Numbered from the stretch's first letter, positions 28,895 through 38,140 are shown. The stretch is 64,000 bases of DNA from Cronobacter turicensis z3032 (GCA_000027065.2 FN543093.2:1368074-1432073); one strand, 5' to 3'. The notes: generated by a model not told the origin, from the sequence alone. Numbers and translations are program-made.

Positions 28895-28911
28895 AATAAA
28901 AACATTTTATT
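28895..28911. promoter_or_regulatory. Candidate operator: 7-3-7 inverted repeat
   Basis: AATAAAA-ACA-TTTTATT is a perfect inverted repeat in the divergent region between the MarR-like gene and the DUF969 gene, about 55 bases upstream of the regulator start. MarR proteins bind such AT-rich palindromes; no binding evidence exists here. Confidence 0.4.
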
Positions 28912-29085
28912 GATAAATTGTTTACATACTATAACCGTTCAGATATAGATTTTTGGTCAGGTTCTGCACGTTCTCAGCACCTCTCGCACAACAACGTTCG
29001 CCGCAATGCCCACGCTTCGCCACCCCGGCGAAGGAGCAGAATAGCCTTCGGCGTGCAACGCTCACTTTGGAAAGGGTAACAATGT

Positions 29086-29808
29086 ATGGACGGTTCCTCT
29101 CTGTTGCCGCTCATCGGTATTCCGGTGGTGGTTATCGGTTTCGCGCTGCGCTTTAACCCGCTGCTGGTGGTCGTCGTCGCCGGGCTGACGACCGGGCTCA
29201 CGGTCGGCATGGATTTCGGCATGCTGCTGGAAACCTTCGGCGAAAAGTTTGTTAACAGCCGCTCGCTCGCGACCTTCATTCTGATCCTGCCGGTCATCGG
29301 CCTGCTGGAGTATTACGGCCTGAAAGAGCGCGCCCAGGCGTGGGTGGCGAAAATCGCCAGCGCCACCTCGGCGCGTATTCTGATGCTCTATTTCGTGGTG
29401 CGCGAAGGCACCGCGGCGCTGGGGCTGATGTCGCTTGGCGGCCACGCCCAGACCGTGCGCCCGCTGCTGGCGCCGATGGCTGAAGGCGCGGCGCTCAATG
29501 AATATGGCGAGTTGCCTCAGCATATCCGCGACAAAATCAAAGCCCACGCCGCCGCCTGCGACAATATCGCGGTGTTTTTTGGCGAAGATATTTTTATCGC
29601 CTTCGGCGCGGTGCTGCTGATTGACGCGTTCCTGAAAGAGAACGGCATTCCCGGCATTGAGCCGCTGCATATCGGCCTGTGGGCCATTCCGACCGCGATT
29701 GCGGCGCTGATTATCCATATGGCGCGTCTGCTGCGCCTTGACGCCAGCATTCGCCGCGAGGTTCTGGCCTGGCGCGCAGAGCAGGGCAACCAGGAGGCCG
29801 CGCAATGA
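29086..29808 (+). CDS. DUF969 membrane protein, probable 5-oxoproline transporter subunit
   Basis: This 240-residue integral membrane protein has about five to six hydrophobic segments (LLPLIGIPVVVIGFALRF at the N-terminus) and the conserved DUF969 stretch FGEKFVNSRSLATFILILPVIGLLEYYGLKERA, then MLYFVVREGTAALGLMSLGGHAQTVRPLLAPMAEGAA. DUF969 and DUF979 proteins occur as a pair, often beside pyroglutamyl peptidase genes, and are now commonly named as 5-oxoproline transporter subunits; I recall this naming and have not checked it. Here the pair sits directly after pxpBCA, which encodes the 5-oxoproline hydrolase, an independent argument for the same role. The start at 29086 follows GAAAGGGTAACA. 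It overlaps the next gene by four bases (ATGA). Confidence 0.8.
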   Translation: MDGSSLLPLIGIPVVVIGFALRFNPLLVVVVAGLTTGLTVGMDFGMLLETFGEKFVNSRSLATFILILPVIGLLEYYGLKERAQAWVAKIASATSARILMLYFVVREGTAALGLMSLGGHAQTVRPLLAPMAEGAALNEYGELPQHIRDKIKAHAAACDNIAVFFGEDIFIAFGAVLLIDAFLKENGIPGIEPLHIGLWAIPTAIAALIIHMARLLRLDASIRREVLAWRAEQGNQEAAQ

Positions 29809-30791
29809 GCACATTGCTGACTATCAACCGTGTCTACTACCTGATTGGCTTTATCGTCATGTTGCTGGTGGTGATGACGCTTCGCGATCGCGGTAATCCT
29901 AAGCGCTTTACCACCGCGCTGTTCTGGTTCCTGTTCGGCGGGATTTTTCTCTTCGGCGATCTGCTGGTGCAGGAGCTGGGCCGCTCGCTGGCCTACCGTA
30001 TTATCGGCGGCGCGGTGATTGTCATCGCGCTGCTGGCGGGCTTCGGGCTGGTCGGGAAGGGGCACTATAAAATGTCCACCGAGGAGGAGCGCGAGGCGTC
30101 CTCTCAGCGTCTGCGCAACTGGTTGTTTCTGCCTGCGCTGCTGATCCCGGTGGTGACGGTGACAGGCACGCTGTTTATGAAAGGCGTCTCGGTGGGCGGC
30201 GTGTTCCTGCTGGATCAAAAACAGCTGACGCTCGCGGCGCTGTGCGTGGCGTGTATTGCGGCGCTGTTGGTCGGCTGGTGGCTGACGCGCGGCACGCCGC
30301 TGCATGCTATCCGTCAGTCGCGCCGCCTGGTGGATACCATCGGCTGGGCGGTGATTTTGCCGCAGATGCTGGCGATGCTCGGCGGGGTGTTTGTGGCCGC
30401 CGATACCGGCACCGCCGTGCAGCGCGTGGTGAGTCTGTTTGTCGACCCGGAAAACCGTTTCATGCTGGTGGTTATTTACTGTATCGGCATGGCGCTCTTT
30501 ACGATGATTATGGGCAACGCGTTTGCGGCGTTTCCGGTGCTGAGCGCGGGCATCGCGCTGCCGCTGCTGATTAATCATCACCATGGCGACCCGGCGCCGC
30601 TTTTAGCTATCGGCATGTATGCGGGTTACTGCGGCACGCTGATGACGCCGATGGCGGCGAATTTCAATATCGTTCCCGCCGCGCTGCTGGAGCTGAAAGA
30701 CAAATATCAGGTGATAAAAATTCAGATCCCGACGGCGCTGACGCTGCTGGTGGTGAACGTTTTCCTGATGTATTTCATCGTATTTCGCTAA
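29805..30791 (+). CDS. DUF979 membrane protein, probable 5-oxoproline transporter subunit
   Basis: A 328-residue membrane protein with about nine to ten hydrophobic segments, beginning VYYLIGFIVMLLVVMTL. Conserved elements include DTGTAVQRVVSLFVDPENRF, CIGMALFTMIMGNAFAAFPVLSAGIALPL and MYAGYCGTLMTPMAANFNIVPAALLELKD, the last resembling ion-transporter-type signature loops. It overlaps the DUF969 gene by four bases, so the two are probably subunits of one permease. The context with pxpBCA suggests uptake of 5-oxoproline; no biochemical proof can be read from sequence. Confidence 0.8.
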   Translation: MSTLLTINRVYYLIGFIVMLLVVMTLRDRGNPKRFTTALFWFLFGGIFLFGDLLVQELGRSLAYRIIGGAVIVIALLAGFGLVGKGHYKMSTEEEREASSQRLRNWLFLPALLIPVVTVTGTLFMKGVSVGGVFLLDQKQLTLAALCVACIAALLVGWWLTRGTPLHAIRQSRRLVDTIGWAVILPQMLAMLGGVFVAADTGTAVQRVVSLFVDPENRFMLVVIYCIGMALFTMIMGNAFAAFPVLSAGIALPLLINHHHGDPAPLLAIGMYAGYCGTLMTPMAANFNIVPAALLELKDKYQVIKIQIPTALTLLVVNVFLMYFIVFR

Positions 30792-30810
30792 GGCCCTTTA
30801 AGGAGCTGTT

Positions 30811-31806
30811 ATGACGCTGACACAACCCCAGGCCGACGCCTTTGCCCGGATGCCCCTGACCTATCTGCGCCAGGAGTACCCGAACCACATTATGCATCTG
30901 CTGAATGATGACGCCGACGCGCTGCCGCCCCGCGAGTTGCACCCGATCTTCTACGGTTGCTTTGACTGGCATTCGGCGGTACACGGCTACTGGCTGCTGC
31001 TGCGCTGTTTGCGTCTCTACCCGACGCTGTCGTGCCGCGAAGAGATTATCGCCCTGTTTGATGAACACATCACGCCTGCGAATGTAGCGCGTGAAGTGGA
31101 CTACTTTACCGCGCCGTTTCGCGCCTCGTTCGAGCGCCCATATGGCTACGGCTGGCTGCTGGCGCTCGCTCAGGAGCTGAAAGCGTCCGACCTGCCGCAG
31201 GCCGCGCGCTGGCACGAGACGCTGGCGCCGCTGACCCAGGATATCCGCGCGCGTCTTATCGATTACCTCAGCAAGCTGACGTACCCGATTCGCGTCGGCA
31301 CCCATTACAACACGGCGTTTGCGCTCGCGCTCGGCCTGGATTACGCCCGCGCGCTGGGTGACGGCGCGCTTGAGCGCGCCATCACTGACGCAACGACGCG
31401 CTTTTATCAGGCCGACACCGACTACCCGGCGCACTACGAGCCGGGCGGCGATGAATATCTCTCCGGCGCGATGACCGAAGCGCTGCTGATGAGTAAAACG
31501 GCGGAGAATTTCCCGGCATGGTTTGACGCGTATCTGCCGGATATCGGCAACGTGGCGGCGCTGATGCACCCGGCGGTGGTAAGCGATCGCGCCGACCCGA
31601 AAATCGCCCATCTCGACGGGCTTAACTTAAGCCGCGCCTGGTGTATGAAGCATATCGCCGCGGCGCTCCCCAAAAATCACCGCGCGCAGACAGCGCTGCA
31701 CGAGGCGGCGCAACGCCATCTGGCGGCAAGCGTCGAGCATGTAGTCGGCAGCCACTATAGCGGCGGGCACTGGCTGGCAAGCTTCGCGCTGCTGGCGCTG
31801 GAGTAA
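30811..31806 (+). CDS. DUF2891 protein of unknown function
   Basis: A soluble 331-residue protein lacking a signal peptide, which I recognise as DUF2891. It is largely helical in appearance. Conserved-looking polar clusters include HPIFYGCFDWHSAVHGYW (about residues 44-61), GTHYNTAFALALG (about 167-179), YPAHYEPGGDEYLSGAMTEALLM (about 205-228) and SHYSGGHWLASFALLAL at the C-terminus. This layout of repeated helical pairs with His, Asp and Glu clusters is reminiscent of (alpha/alpha) barrel enzymes, but that is an impression, not a fold assignment. It starts 19 bases after the DUF979 gene (TTTAAGGAGCTGTT) and ends in a terminator, so it is very likely in the same operon as the transporter pair. 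No function is proposed beyond a possible link to 5-oxoproline or pyroglutamyl-peptide use. Confidence 0.75.
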   Translation: MTLTQPQADAFARMPLTYLRQEYPNHIMHLLNDDADALPPRELHPIFYGCFDWHSAVHGYWLLLRCLRLYPTLSCREEIIALFDEHITPANVAREVDYFTAPFRASFERPYGYGWLLALAQELKASDLPQAARWHETLAPLTQDIRARLIDYLSKLTYPIRVGTHYNTAFALALGLDYARALGDGALERAITDATTRFYQADTDYPAHYEPGGDEYLSGAMTEALLMSKTAENFPAWFDAYLPDIGNVAALMHPAVVSDRADPKIAHLDGLNLSRAWCMKHIAAALPKNHRAQTALHEAAQRHLAASVEHVVGSHYSGGHWLASFALLALE

Positions 31807-31812
31807 CCTGTT

Positions 31813-31845
31813 AACCGCCGCTTTTTTGCGGCGGTTGTCTTTTTC
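31813..31845 (+). terminator. Intrinsic terminator after the DUF2891 gene
   Basis: The perfect stem AACCGCCGC-TTTTTT-GCGGCGGTT is followed by GTCTTTTTC. It separates the inserted block from nei. Confidence 0.85.
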
Positions 31846-31912
31846 TCCCGGCGCGCGCTGCTACAGTTTATCCTTACGTTTTAACGCGTACGTCATCTGA
31901 AAAGGATAAACG

Positions 31913-32704
31913 ATGCCGGAAGGACCGGAGATCCGCCGCGCGGCGGACAAGCTTGAAGCGGCGGTGGCGGATAAACCGCTGACCCATGTCTGGTTTGCCT
32001 TTCCTGAATTAAAAGCGTTTGAGGCGCCGCTGACCGGCGCGCGGGTGGAGCGATTCGAAACCCGCGGCAAAGCGCTGCTGACGCATTTTTCGTGTGGGCT
32101 GACGCTCTACAGCCATAACCAGCTGTATGGCGTCTGGCGCGTGGTAAAAGCGGGCGAAACGCCGCAAACGACGCGAAGCCTGCGCGTGCGGCTTGAAACC
32201 GAAGACGCCGCGGTGCTGCTTTACAGCGCCTCGGAAATTGAGATGCTGGACGCCGACGGCGTGGCGGCGCACGCGTTTTTGCAGCGCGTCGGGCCGGATG
32301 TGCTGGATATGTCGCTGACGGTGGAGCAGGTGAAGGAGCGGCTGTTAAGCCCGCGTTTTCACCGCCGTCAGTTCAGCGGGCTGCTGCTGGATCAGGCGTT
32401 TCTCGCGGGGCTTGGTAATTATCTGCGTGTCGAGATCCTCTGGCAGGCGCAGCTTGCGCCGCGTCATAAAGCAATAGAGTTGAATAACATGCAGCTTGAT
32501 GCGCTGGCCCGCGCGTGTCTTGAGATCCCGCGGCTTTCCTACCAGACGCGCGGCACGGTGGATGAGAATAAGCACCACGGCGCGCTGTTTCGCTTCGAGG
32601 TGTTTCACCGCGCCGGGAAAAAATGCCGCCGCTGCGGGGGGATTATCGAGAAAACGACGCTGTCGTCGCGGCCGTTTTACTGGTGTCCGGGGTGCCAGGC
32701 GTAG
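31913..32704 (+). CDS. nei: Endonuclease VIII
   Basis: Nei is a bifunctional DNA glycosylase and AP lyase that removes oxidised pyrimidines. The 263-residue product begins [14 protein letters not shown], where P2 and E3 (mature P1 and E2) form the catalytic site, and ends in the Fpg/Nei zinc finger [25 protein letters not shown]. The helix-two-turn-helix region [17 protein letters not shown] is present. Length equals E. coli. It has its own upstream region after a terminator, unlike in E. coli where nei directly follows pxpA. Confidence 0.96.
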   Translation: MPEGPEIRRAADKLEAAVADKPLTHVWFAFPELKAFEAPLTGARVERFETRGKALLTHFSCGLTLYSHNQLYGVWRVVKAGETPQTTRSLRVRLETEDAAVLLYSASEIEMLDADGVAAHAFLQRVGPDVLDMSLTVEQVKERLLSPRFHRRQFSGLLLDQAFLAGLGNYLRVEILWQAQLAPRHKAIELNNMQLDALARACLEIPRLSYQTRGTVDENKHHGALFRFEVFHRAGKKCRRCGGIIEKTTLSSRPFYWCPGCQA

Positions 32705-32717
32705 TTTTAGGGTGAAT

Positions 32718-32835
32718 GGCGGGTGCGCGTTGCTTACCTTTGTGAAAACCCGGTGGGTGCGCTTCGCTTACCCACCCTACGGAAAAGACAAAAACGGGTG
32801 GTCGGTGTAGGGCGGGTAAGCGCAGCGCACCCGCC
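32718..32835. repeat. Inverted pair of extragenic repeats between nei and gltA
   Basis: Two 29-base elements, 32752-32780 (GGTGGGTGCGCTTCGCTTAC...) and 32807-32835 (GTAGGGCGGGTAAGCGCAGC...), are imperfect reverse complements, and a third partial copy lies at 32718-32738. They resemble an extragenic repeat that is widespread in enterobacterial genomes. The pair could fold into a long hairpin in nei or gltA transcripts. A shorter relative lies at 38084-38108. Confidence 0.75.
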
Positions 32836-32853
32836 GCGGCGCAAAACGCCCAT

Positions 32854-32881
32854 AAAAAAACGCGCCCGGAGGCGCGTTTTT
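32854..32881. terminator. Bidirectional terminator downstream of gltA
   Basis: CGCGCC-CGGA-GGCGCG (32861-32876) is flanked by seven A and five T residues, so it ends gltA on the minus strand and could end nei transcripts on the plus strand. Confidence 0.85.
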
Positions 32882-32902
32882 CAGATTAACCGCAGCGTGG
32901 AA

Positions 32903-34189
32903 TTAGCGCTTCGTCAGGTCAGACTGGAAATCACGCTGCTCGTAGCCGGTATACAGCTGACGCGGACGCGCGATCTTCATACCTTCGCTGTGCATCTCGT
33001 TCCAGTGTGCAATCCAGCCCACGGTACGCGCCATCGCGAAGATAACGGTAAACATGGACGACGGAATGCCCATCGCTTTCAGGATGATGCCGGAGTAGAA
33101 ATCCACGTTCGGGTAGAGTTTCTTCTCGATGAAGTACGGGTCGTTCAGCGCGATGTTTTCCAGCTCCATCGCCACTTCCAGCAGATCGTCTTTGGTGCCC
33201 AGCTCTTTCAGCACTTCGTGGCAGGTTTCACGCATCACGGTGGCGCGCGGGTCATAGTTTTTATAAACACGATGACCGAAGCCCATCAGGCGGAAAGAGT
33301 CGTTTTTATCTTTCGCGCGACGCACGAATTCCGGAATGTGCTCAACGGAGCTGATCTCTTCCAGCATCTTGAGCGCCGCTTCGTTGGCGCCGCCGTGCGC
33401 CGGTCCCCACAGGGAGGCGATGCCCGCGGCGATACACGCGAACGGGTTCGCGCCGGAGGAGCCGGCGGTACGCACGGTAGACGTCGAGGCGTTCTGCTCA
33501 TGATCCGCGTGCAGGATCAGAATGCGATCCATCGCGCGCTCAAGCACCGGGTTCACCTCGTAAGGCTCGCACGGCGTCGAGAACATCATATTCAGGAAGT
33601 TACCGGAGTAGGAGAGGTCGTTACGCGGATACACAAACGGCTGGCCGATCGAATATTTGTAACACATCGCCGCCACAGTCGGCATTTTGGAGAGCAGGCG
33701 GAAGGCCGCAATCTCACGGTGGCGCGGGTTATTGACGTCCAGCGAATCGTGGTAGAACGCCGCTAGCGCGCCGGTCACGCCGCACAGCACCGCCATCGGG
33801 TGTGAGTCGCGACGAAAACCGTGGAACAGACGCGTGATCTGCTCATGGATCATGGTGTGGCGGGTGACGGTGGTTCTGAATTCGTCATACTGCTCCTGGG
33901 TCGGCTTTTCGCCGTAGAGCAGGATGTAACATACTTCGAGATAGTTGGACTCAGTGGCTAACTGATCAATAGGGAAACCGCGGTGCAGCAGGATACCTTC
34001 GTCACCATCAATAAAGGTGATTTTGGACTCGCAGGATGCGGTAGAAGTAAAGCCGGGGTCAAACGTGAAAACACCTTTAGAACCAAGACTACGGATATCG
34101 ATTACATCCTGACCGAGCGTGCCTTTTAGCACATCCAGTTCAATAGCACCATCACCGTTGTAGGTTAGGTTTGCTTTTATATCAGCCAT
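32903..34189 (-). CDS. gltA: Citrate synthase (type II, hexameric)
   Basis: GltA condenses oxaloacetate and acetyl-CoA into citrate, the entry step of the TCA cycle. The 428-residue product is almost identical to the E. coli enzyme, including the N-terminal domain of the NADH-inhibited Gram-negative type ([26 protein letters not shown]), and the catalytic-site motifs [27 protein letters not shown] and [17 protein letters not shown] strong ribosome-binding site (AAGGAGACCGTAA) precedes the ATG. It is divergent from sdhCDAB across about 650 bases; in E. coli abrB and other genes separate nei from gltA, here they are adjacent. Confidence 0.98.
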   Translation of the reverse strand: MADIKANLTYNGDGAIELDVLKGTLGQDVIDIRSLGSKGVFTFDPGFTSTASCESKITFIDGDEGILLHRGFPIDQLATESNYLEVCYILLYGEKPTQEQYDEFRTTVTRHTMIHEQITRLFHGFRRDSHPMAVLCGVTGALAAFYHDSLDVNNPRHREIAAFRLLSKMPTVAAMCYKYSIGQPFVYPRNDLSYSGNFLNMMFSTPCEPYEVNPVLERAMDRILILHADHEQNASTSTVRTAGSSGANPFACIAAGIASLWGPAHGGANEAALKMLEEISSVEHIPEFVRRAKDKNDSFRLMGFGHRVYKNYDPRATVMRETCHEVLKELGTKDDLLEVAMELENIALNDPYFIEKKLYPNVDFYSGIILKAMGIPSSMFTVIFAMARTVGWIAHWNEMHSEGMKIARPRQLYTGYEQRDFQSDLTKR

Positions 34190-34587
34190 TTACGGTCTCC
34201 TTAGCGCCTGTTGCTTGCGACGGTTAACCGCCGATTTACCTCCAGCCAGCAGGGGACAGTTGCCAGTTTGTTGTGTGGCGCGCAGCTCTGTTTCAGAGGG
34301 GAAACCAGGGTACAGAGCGATGGGCGGCTTGCAGGCAACCATTCAAACCTGGGTGAAACAACAGTAAATCAGGGTGTTAGCCGTCAGTATTTGTCAAACC
34401 TGTTTATCACTAATACCTGGCTAAATTACTGCGGTCAATACTGGCACACTGTTACATAACTTATTCTCAGGTGAAAGCATGACCCCATAACTTTTGCGAA
34501 TTATATGCGTTTTCGGGTGATGTTTGTAACTAATTTGTTTAACATTTGTCAAATCAGATGATTAAAAATTAAAATAATGTTGTTATC

Positions 34588-34601
34588 GTGATCCTGGTCA
34601 C
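34588..34601 (+). promoter_or_regulatory. CRP-type binding site upstream of sdhC
   Basis: GTGA-TCCTGG-TCAC is a near-perfect CRP half-site pair, about 75 bases upstream of the predicted sdhC transcription start, matching the location of the known E. coli site. Confidence 0.65.
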
Positions 34602-34639
34602 TGTTCCGACCAAAAGCGGCCAAAGAATTTGTAGGTTAA

Positions 34640-34668
34640 TTGTAATGATATTGTGAACATCCTATACT
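34640..34668 (+). promoter_or_regulatory. sdhC promoter
   Basis: TTGTAA (34640-34645) and TATACT (34663-34668) are separated by 17 bases and correspond to the E. coli sdhC promoter as I remember it. Transcription should start near 34675. Confidence 0.75.
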
Positions 34669-34841
34669 GCCGCCAGGTCTCCGGAACACCTTGCAACCGC
34701 GAGCCACCCAGCGTAGTAACGCGTTATGCAGCCTTTGGAAGCGGTGATTTTGCATGACGCGGAGTTATAGAAAGATGACGCTGCTTGACCCGCCTGCAGA
34801 CCGGAGGAAGGACACAATAAGAACAGCATGTGGGCGCATTC

Positions 34842-35231
34842 ATGATAAAAAAGGTGAATAAACAACGACCTGTCAACCTGGATCTGACAACGATCCGGTT
34901 TCCTGTCACCGCGATTGCTTCTATCCTCCACCGTGTTTCCGGCGTGATTACCTTTGTCGCCGTCGGCATTCTGCTGTGGTTGTTAGGGCTGTCCCTCTCG
35001 TCTCAAGAAGGCTTTCTGACTGCGTCCGACATCATGGACAGCTTCTTCGTTAAATTCATCATGTGGGGCATTCTGACGGCGCTGGCCTACCACGTTGTTG
35101 GCGGCATTCGCCACATGTTGATGGATTTTGGCTATCTTGAAGAAACCTTCGCAGCAGGCCAACGCTCCGCTAAGTTCGCTTTTATTATTACTGTCGTGCT
35201 TTCAATTCTCGCAGGAGTCCTCGTATGGTAA
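34842..35231 (+). CDS. sdhC: Succinate dehydrogenase cytochrome b556 subunit
   Basis: SdhC is one of the two membrane anchors of complex II and supplies a haem ligand and part of the quinone site. The 129-residue product has three membrane helices and the conserved [22 protein letters not shown] (quinone-site serine and arginine) and [17 protein letters not shown] (haem-ligand histidine). An ATG four codons upstream (34830) is possible, but [15 protein letters not shown] is the family start. It overlaps sdhD by seven bases. Confidence 0.97.
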   Translation: MIKKVNKQRPVNLDLTTIRFPVTAIASILHRVSGVITFVAVGILLWLLGLSLSSQEGFLTASDIMDSFFVKFIMWGILTALAYHVVGGIRHMLMDFGYLEETFAAGQRSAKFAFIITVVLSILAGVLVW

Positions 35232-35572
35232 GCAACGCCTCCGCATTAGGACGCAACGGCGTACATGACTTCATCCTGGTTCGCGCCACCTCTATCGTAA
35301 TGACGCTGTATATCATCTATATGATTGGCTTCTTCGCGATGAATGGCGACCTGACATATGAAGTCTGGACTGGTTTCTTCTCATCCACCTTCACCAAAGT
35401 ATTCACCCTGCTGACCCTGGTTTCGATTCTCGTCCATACCTGGATTGGGATGTGGCAGGTGCTGACCGACTATGTAAAACATCTGGCGCTGCGCCTCTTT
35501 TTGCAGCTGGCGATTGTCGTCGCTCTGGTGGTTTACGTGATTTATGGCTTTGTTGTGGTGTGGGGTGTGTAA
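35225..35572 (+). CDS. sdhD: Succinate dehydrogenase membrane anchor subunit
   Basis: SdhD is the second membrane anchor of complex II. The 115-residue product has three hydrophobic helices, with [20 protein letters not shown] first and [27 protein letters not shown] carrying the haem-region histidine and the quinone-site Asp-Tyr. It overlaps sdhC by seven bases and abuts sdhA with no gap, so translation is coupled. Confidence 0.97.
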   Translation: MVSNASALGRNGVHDFILVRATSIVMTLYIIYMIGFFAMNGDLTYEVWTGFFSSTFTKVFTLLTLVSILVHTWIGMWQVLTDYVKHLALRLFLQLAIVVALVVYVIYGFVVVWGV

Positions 35573-37339
35573 ATGAATTTGCCAGTCAGAGAATTTGATG
35601 CCGTCGTTATTGGCGCAGGCGGCGCAGGTATGCGCGCGGCCCTGCAGATTTCCCAGAGCGGCCAGACCTGCGCGCTGCTCTCCAAGGTGTTCCCGACCCG
35701 TTCTCACACCGTCTCCGCCCAGGGCGGTATCACCGTTGCGCTTGGCAATTCCCATGAAGATAACTGGGAATGGCACATGTATGACACGGTAAAAGGTTCC
35801 GACTATATCGGCGACCAGGACGCGATTGAATATATGTGTAAAACCGGCCCGGAAGCGATTCTGGAGCTTGAGCACATGGGGCTGCCGTTCTCCCGTCTTG
35901 ATGACGGCCGTATTTATCAGCGCCCGTTCGGCGGCCAGTCGAAAAACTTCGGCGGCGAGCAGGCGGCGCGCACCGCGGCAGCGGCGGACCGCACCGGTCA
36001 CGCGCTGCTGCATACGCTGTATCAGCAGAACCTGAAAAACCACACCACTATTTTTTCTGAGTGGTATGCGCTGGATCTGGTGAAAAACCAGGATGGCGCG
36101 GTCGTGGGTTGCACCGCGCTGTGCATCGAAACCGGCGAAGTGGTCTACTTCAAAGCCCGCGCGACCGTGCTGGCGACCGGCGGCGCAGGCCGTATTTATC
36201 AGTCAACCACCAACGCCCACATTAATACCGGCGACGGTGTCGGCATGGCGCTGCGCGCTGGCGTGCCGGTACAGGACATGGAAATGTGGCAGTTCCACCC
36301 GACCGGCATCGCCGGCGCGGGCGTACTGGTCACCGAAGGGTGCCGCGGCGAAGGCGGTTACCTGCTGAACAAACACGGCGAGCGCTTTATGGAGCGTTAC
36401 GCGCCGAATGCTAAAGATTTGGCGGGCCGCGACGTCGTTGCGCGCTCTATCATGATCGAAATCCGCGAAGGCCGCGGCTGCGACGGTCCGTGGGGCCCGC
36501 ATGCCAAGCTGAAGCTCGACCATCTGGGTAAAGACGTCCTGGAATCCCGTCTGCCGGGCATTCTGGAGCTCTCCCGCACCTTTGCTCACGTCGACCCGGT
36601 AAAAGAGCCGATCCCGGTTATCCCGACCTGCCACTACATGATGGGCGGTATTCCGACCAAAGTGACCGGCCAGGCGCTGACCGTGAACGCGCAGGGCGAA
36701 GATGTCGTCATTCCAGGTCTGTTTGCGGTGGGCGAAATCGCCTGCGTATCCGTACACGGCGCCAACCGTCTGGGCGGCAACTCGCTGCTTGACCTGGTGG
36801 TATTTGGCCGCGCGGCGGGTCTGCATTTGCAGGAATCCATCGCCGAGCAGGGTCAGCTCCGCGACGCCAGCGACTCCGACGTGGAGCTCTCGCTGGAGCG
36901 CCTCAACCGCTGGAACAACAACCGCGACGGCGAAGATCCGGTCGAAATCCGCAAAGCGCTGCAGGAATGTATGCAGCATAACTTCTCGGTATTCCGCGAA
37001 GGCGACGCGATGGCCAAAGGTCTTGAGCAGCTGAAAGCGATCCGCGAGCGCCTGAAAAACGCCCGTCTGGACGACACGTCCAGCGAGTTCAACACCCAGC
37101 GCGTTGAGTGTCTGGAGCTGGATAACCTGATGGAAACCGCTTACGCCACCGCCGTATCGGCGAACTTCCGTACCGAGAGCCGTGGCGCGCACAGCCGCTT
37201 CGACTACCCGGACCGCGACGACGAAAACTGGCTGTGCCACAGCCTTTATTTGCCGCAAACCGAGAGCATGACGCGTCGCGAAGTGAATATGCAGCCTAAG
37301 CTGCGCCCGGCTTTCCCGCCGAAAGTGCGTACTTATTAA
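35573..37339 (+). CDS. sdhA: Succinate dehydrogenase flavoprotein subunit
   Basis: SdhA oxidises succinate to fumarate using covalently bound FAD. The 588-residue product has the FAD dinucleotide fold ([14 protein letters not shown]), the flavinylated H45 in [12 protein letters not shown], and active-site segments [23 protein letters not shown] and [11 protein letters not shown]. Length equals E. coli. It is the third gene of sdhCDAB, with sdhB 15 bases downstream. Confidence 0.98.
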   Translation: MNLPVREFDAVVIGAGGAGMRAALQISQSGQTCALLSKVFPTRSHTVSAQGGITVALGNSHEDNWEWHMYDTVKGSDYIGDQDAIEYMCKTGPEAILELEHMGLPFSRLDDGRIYQRPFGGQSKNFGGEQAARTAAAADRTGHALLHTLYQQNLKNHTTIFSEWYALDLVKNQDGAVVGCTALCIETGEVVYFKARATVLATGGAGRIYQSTTNAHINTGDGVGMALRAGVPVQDMEMWQFHPTGIAGAGVLVTEGCRGEGGYLLNKHGERFMERYAPNAKDLAGRDVVARSIMIEIREGRGCDGPWGPHAKLKLDHLGKDVLESRLPGILELSRTFAHVDPVKEPIPVIPTCHYMMGGIPTKVTGQALTVNAQGEDVVIPGLFAVGEIACVSVHGANRLGGNSLLDLVVFGRAAGLHLQESIAEQGQLRDASDSDVELSLERLNRWNNNRDGEDPVEIRKALQECMQHNFSVFREGDAMAKGLEQLKAIRERLKNARLDDTSSEFNTQRVECLELDNLMETAYATAVSANFRTESRGAHSRFDYPDRDDENWLCHSLYLPQTESMTRREVNMQPKLRPAFPPKVRTY

Positions 37340-37354
37340 GAGCGGAGCAATGTG

Positions 37355-38071
37355 ATGAAACTCGAGTTTTCCATTTATCGCTATAACCCGGATGTCGACG
37401 ACGCGCCGCGCATGCAGGATTACACCCTGGAGCAGGAAGAAGGGCGCGACATGATGCTGCTCGACGCCCTGATGCTGCTGAAAGAGAAGGACCCGAGCCT
37501 CTCTTTCCGCCGCTCCTGCCGCGAAGGCGTGTGTGGCTCCGACGGTCTGAACATGAACGGTAAGAACGGCCTGGCGTGTATTACGCCGGTTTCTAACTTA
37601 GGCGCCGGTAAGCAGAAAATCGTTATCCGTCCGTTGCCTGGTCTGCCGGTTATCCGCGACCTCGTAGTGGACATGGGGCAGTTCTACGCCCAATATGAGA
37701 AGATTAAACCTTACTTGTTGAATAATGGGCACAATCCGCCGGCACGCGAACATTTGCAGATGCCGGAGCAGCGCGAGAAGCTCGACGGGCTGTATGAGTG
37801 CATTCTGTGCGCCTGCTGCTCCACGTCGTGCCCGTCGTTCTGGTGGAACCCGGACAAGTTCATCGGCCCGGCAGGCCTGCTGGCGGCGTACCGTTTCCTT
37901 ATCGACAGCCGCGATACCGAAACCAACGAGCGCCTGGATGGCCTGAGCGATGCGTTCAGCGTGTTCCGCTGCCATAGCATCATGAACTGCGTGAGCGTTT
38001 GTCCGAAAGGGTTAAACCCGACGCGCGCCATCGGCCATATTAAGTCGATGTTGTTGCAGCGCAGCGCGTAA
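37355..38071 (+). CDS. sdhB: Succinate dehydrogenase iron-sulfur subunit
   Basis: SdhB carries electrons from FAD to quinone through three Fe-S clusters. The 238-residue product has the [2Fe-2S] ligands in SCREGVCGSDG and NGLAC, the [4Fe-4S] set in CILCACCSTSCPS and the [3Fe-4S] set in CHSIMNCVSVCPKG. A GTG one codon upstream (37352) is also possible; I chose the ATG, which gives the E. coli length. It is followed by a 364-base gap with repeats before sucA. Confidence 0.97.
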   Translation: MKLEFSIYRYNPDVDDAPRMQDYTLEQEEGRDMMLLDALMLLKEKDPSLSFRRSCREGVCGSDGLNMNGKNGLACITPVSNLGAGKQKIVIRPLPGLPVIRDLVVDMGQFYAQYEKIKPYLLNNGHNPPAREHLQMPEQREKLDGLYECILCACCSTSCPSFWWNPDKFIGPAGLLAAYRFLIDSRDTETNERLDGLSDAFSVFRCHSIMNCVSVCPKGLNPTRAIGHIKSMLLQRSA

Positions 38072-38083
38072 GTAAGCGTTGTA

Positions 38084-38140
38084 GTAGTGGCGGGCTTACC
38101 CGCCCTACAAAGACATGTCCCTCTCCCTGAGGGGAGAGGG
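38084..38140 (+). repeat. Two hairpin-forming repeats after sdhB
   Basis: GTAG-T-GGCGGG-CTTA-CCCGCC-CTAC (38084-38108) is a compact relative of the extragenic repeat found between nei and gltA. A second hairpin, CCCTCTCC with GGAGAGGG (38119-38140), follows. Neither is followed by a T run, so they look like mRNA-processing or stability structures, not classical terminators. Confidence 0.65.

Larger units (their letters stand above)
34190..34839. promoter_or_regulatory. gltA-sdhC divergent control region
   Basis: About 650 bases carry the promoters of gltA (leftward) and sdhC (rightward). The stretch from about 34540 is AT-rich and then becomes nearly the same as the E. coli sdhC leader. By analogy ArcA, CRP, Fnr and the small RNAs RyhB and Spot 42 act here; only the CRP-like site and the sdhC promoter are directly recognisable. 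The leader from 34680 to the sdhC start holds no convincing ORF. Confidence 0.7.
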
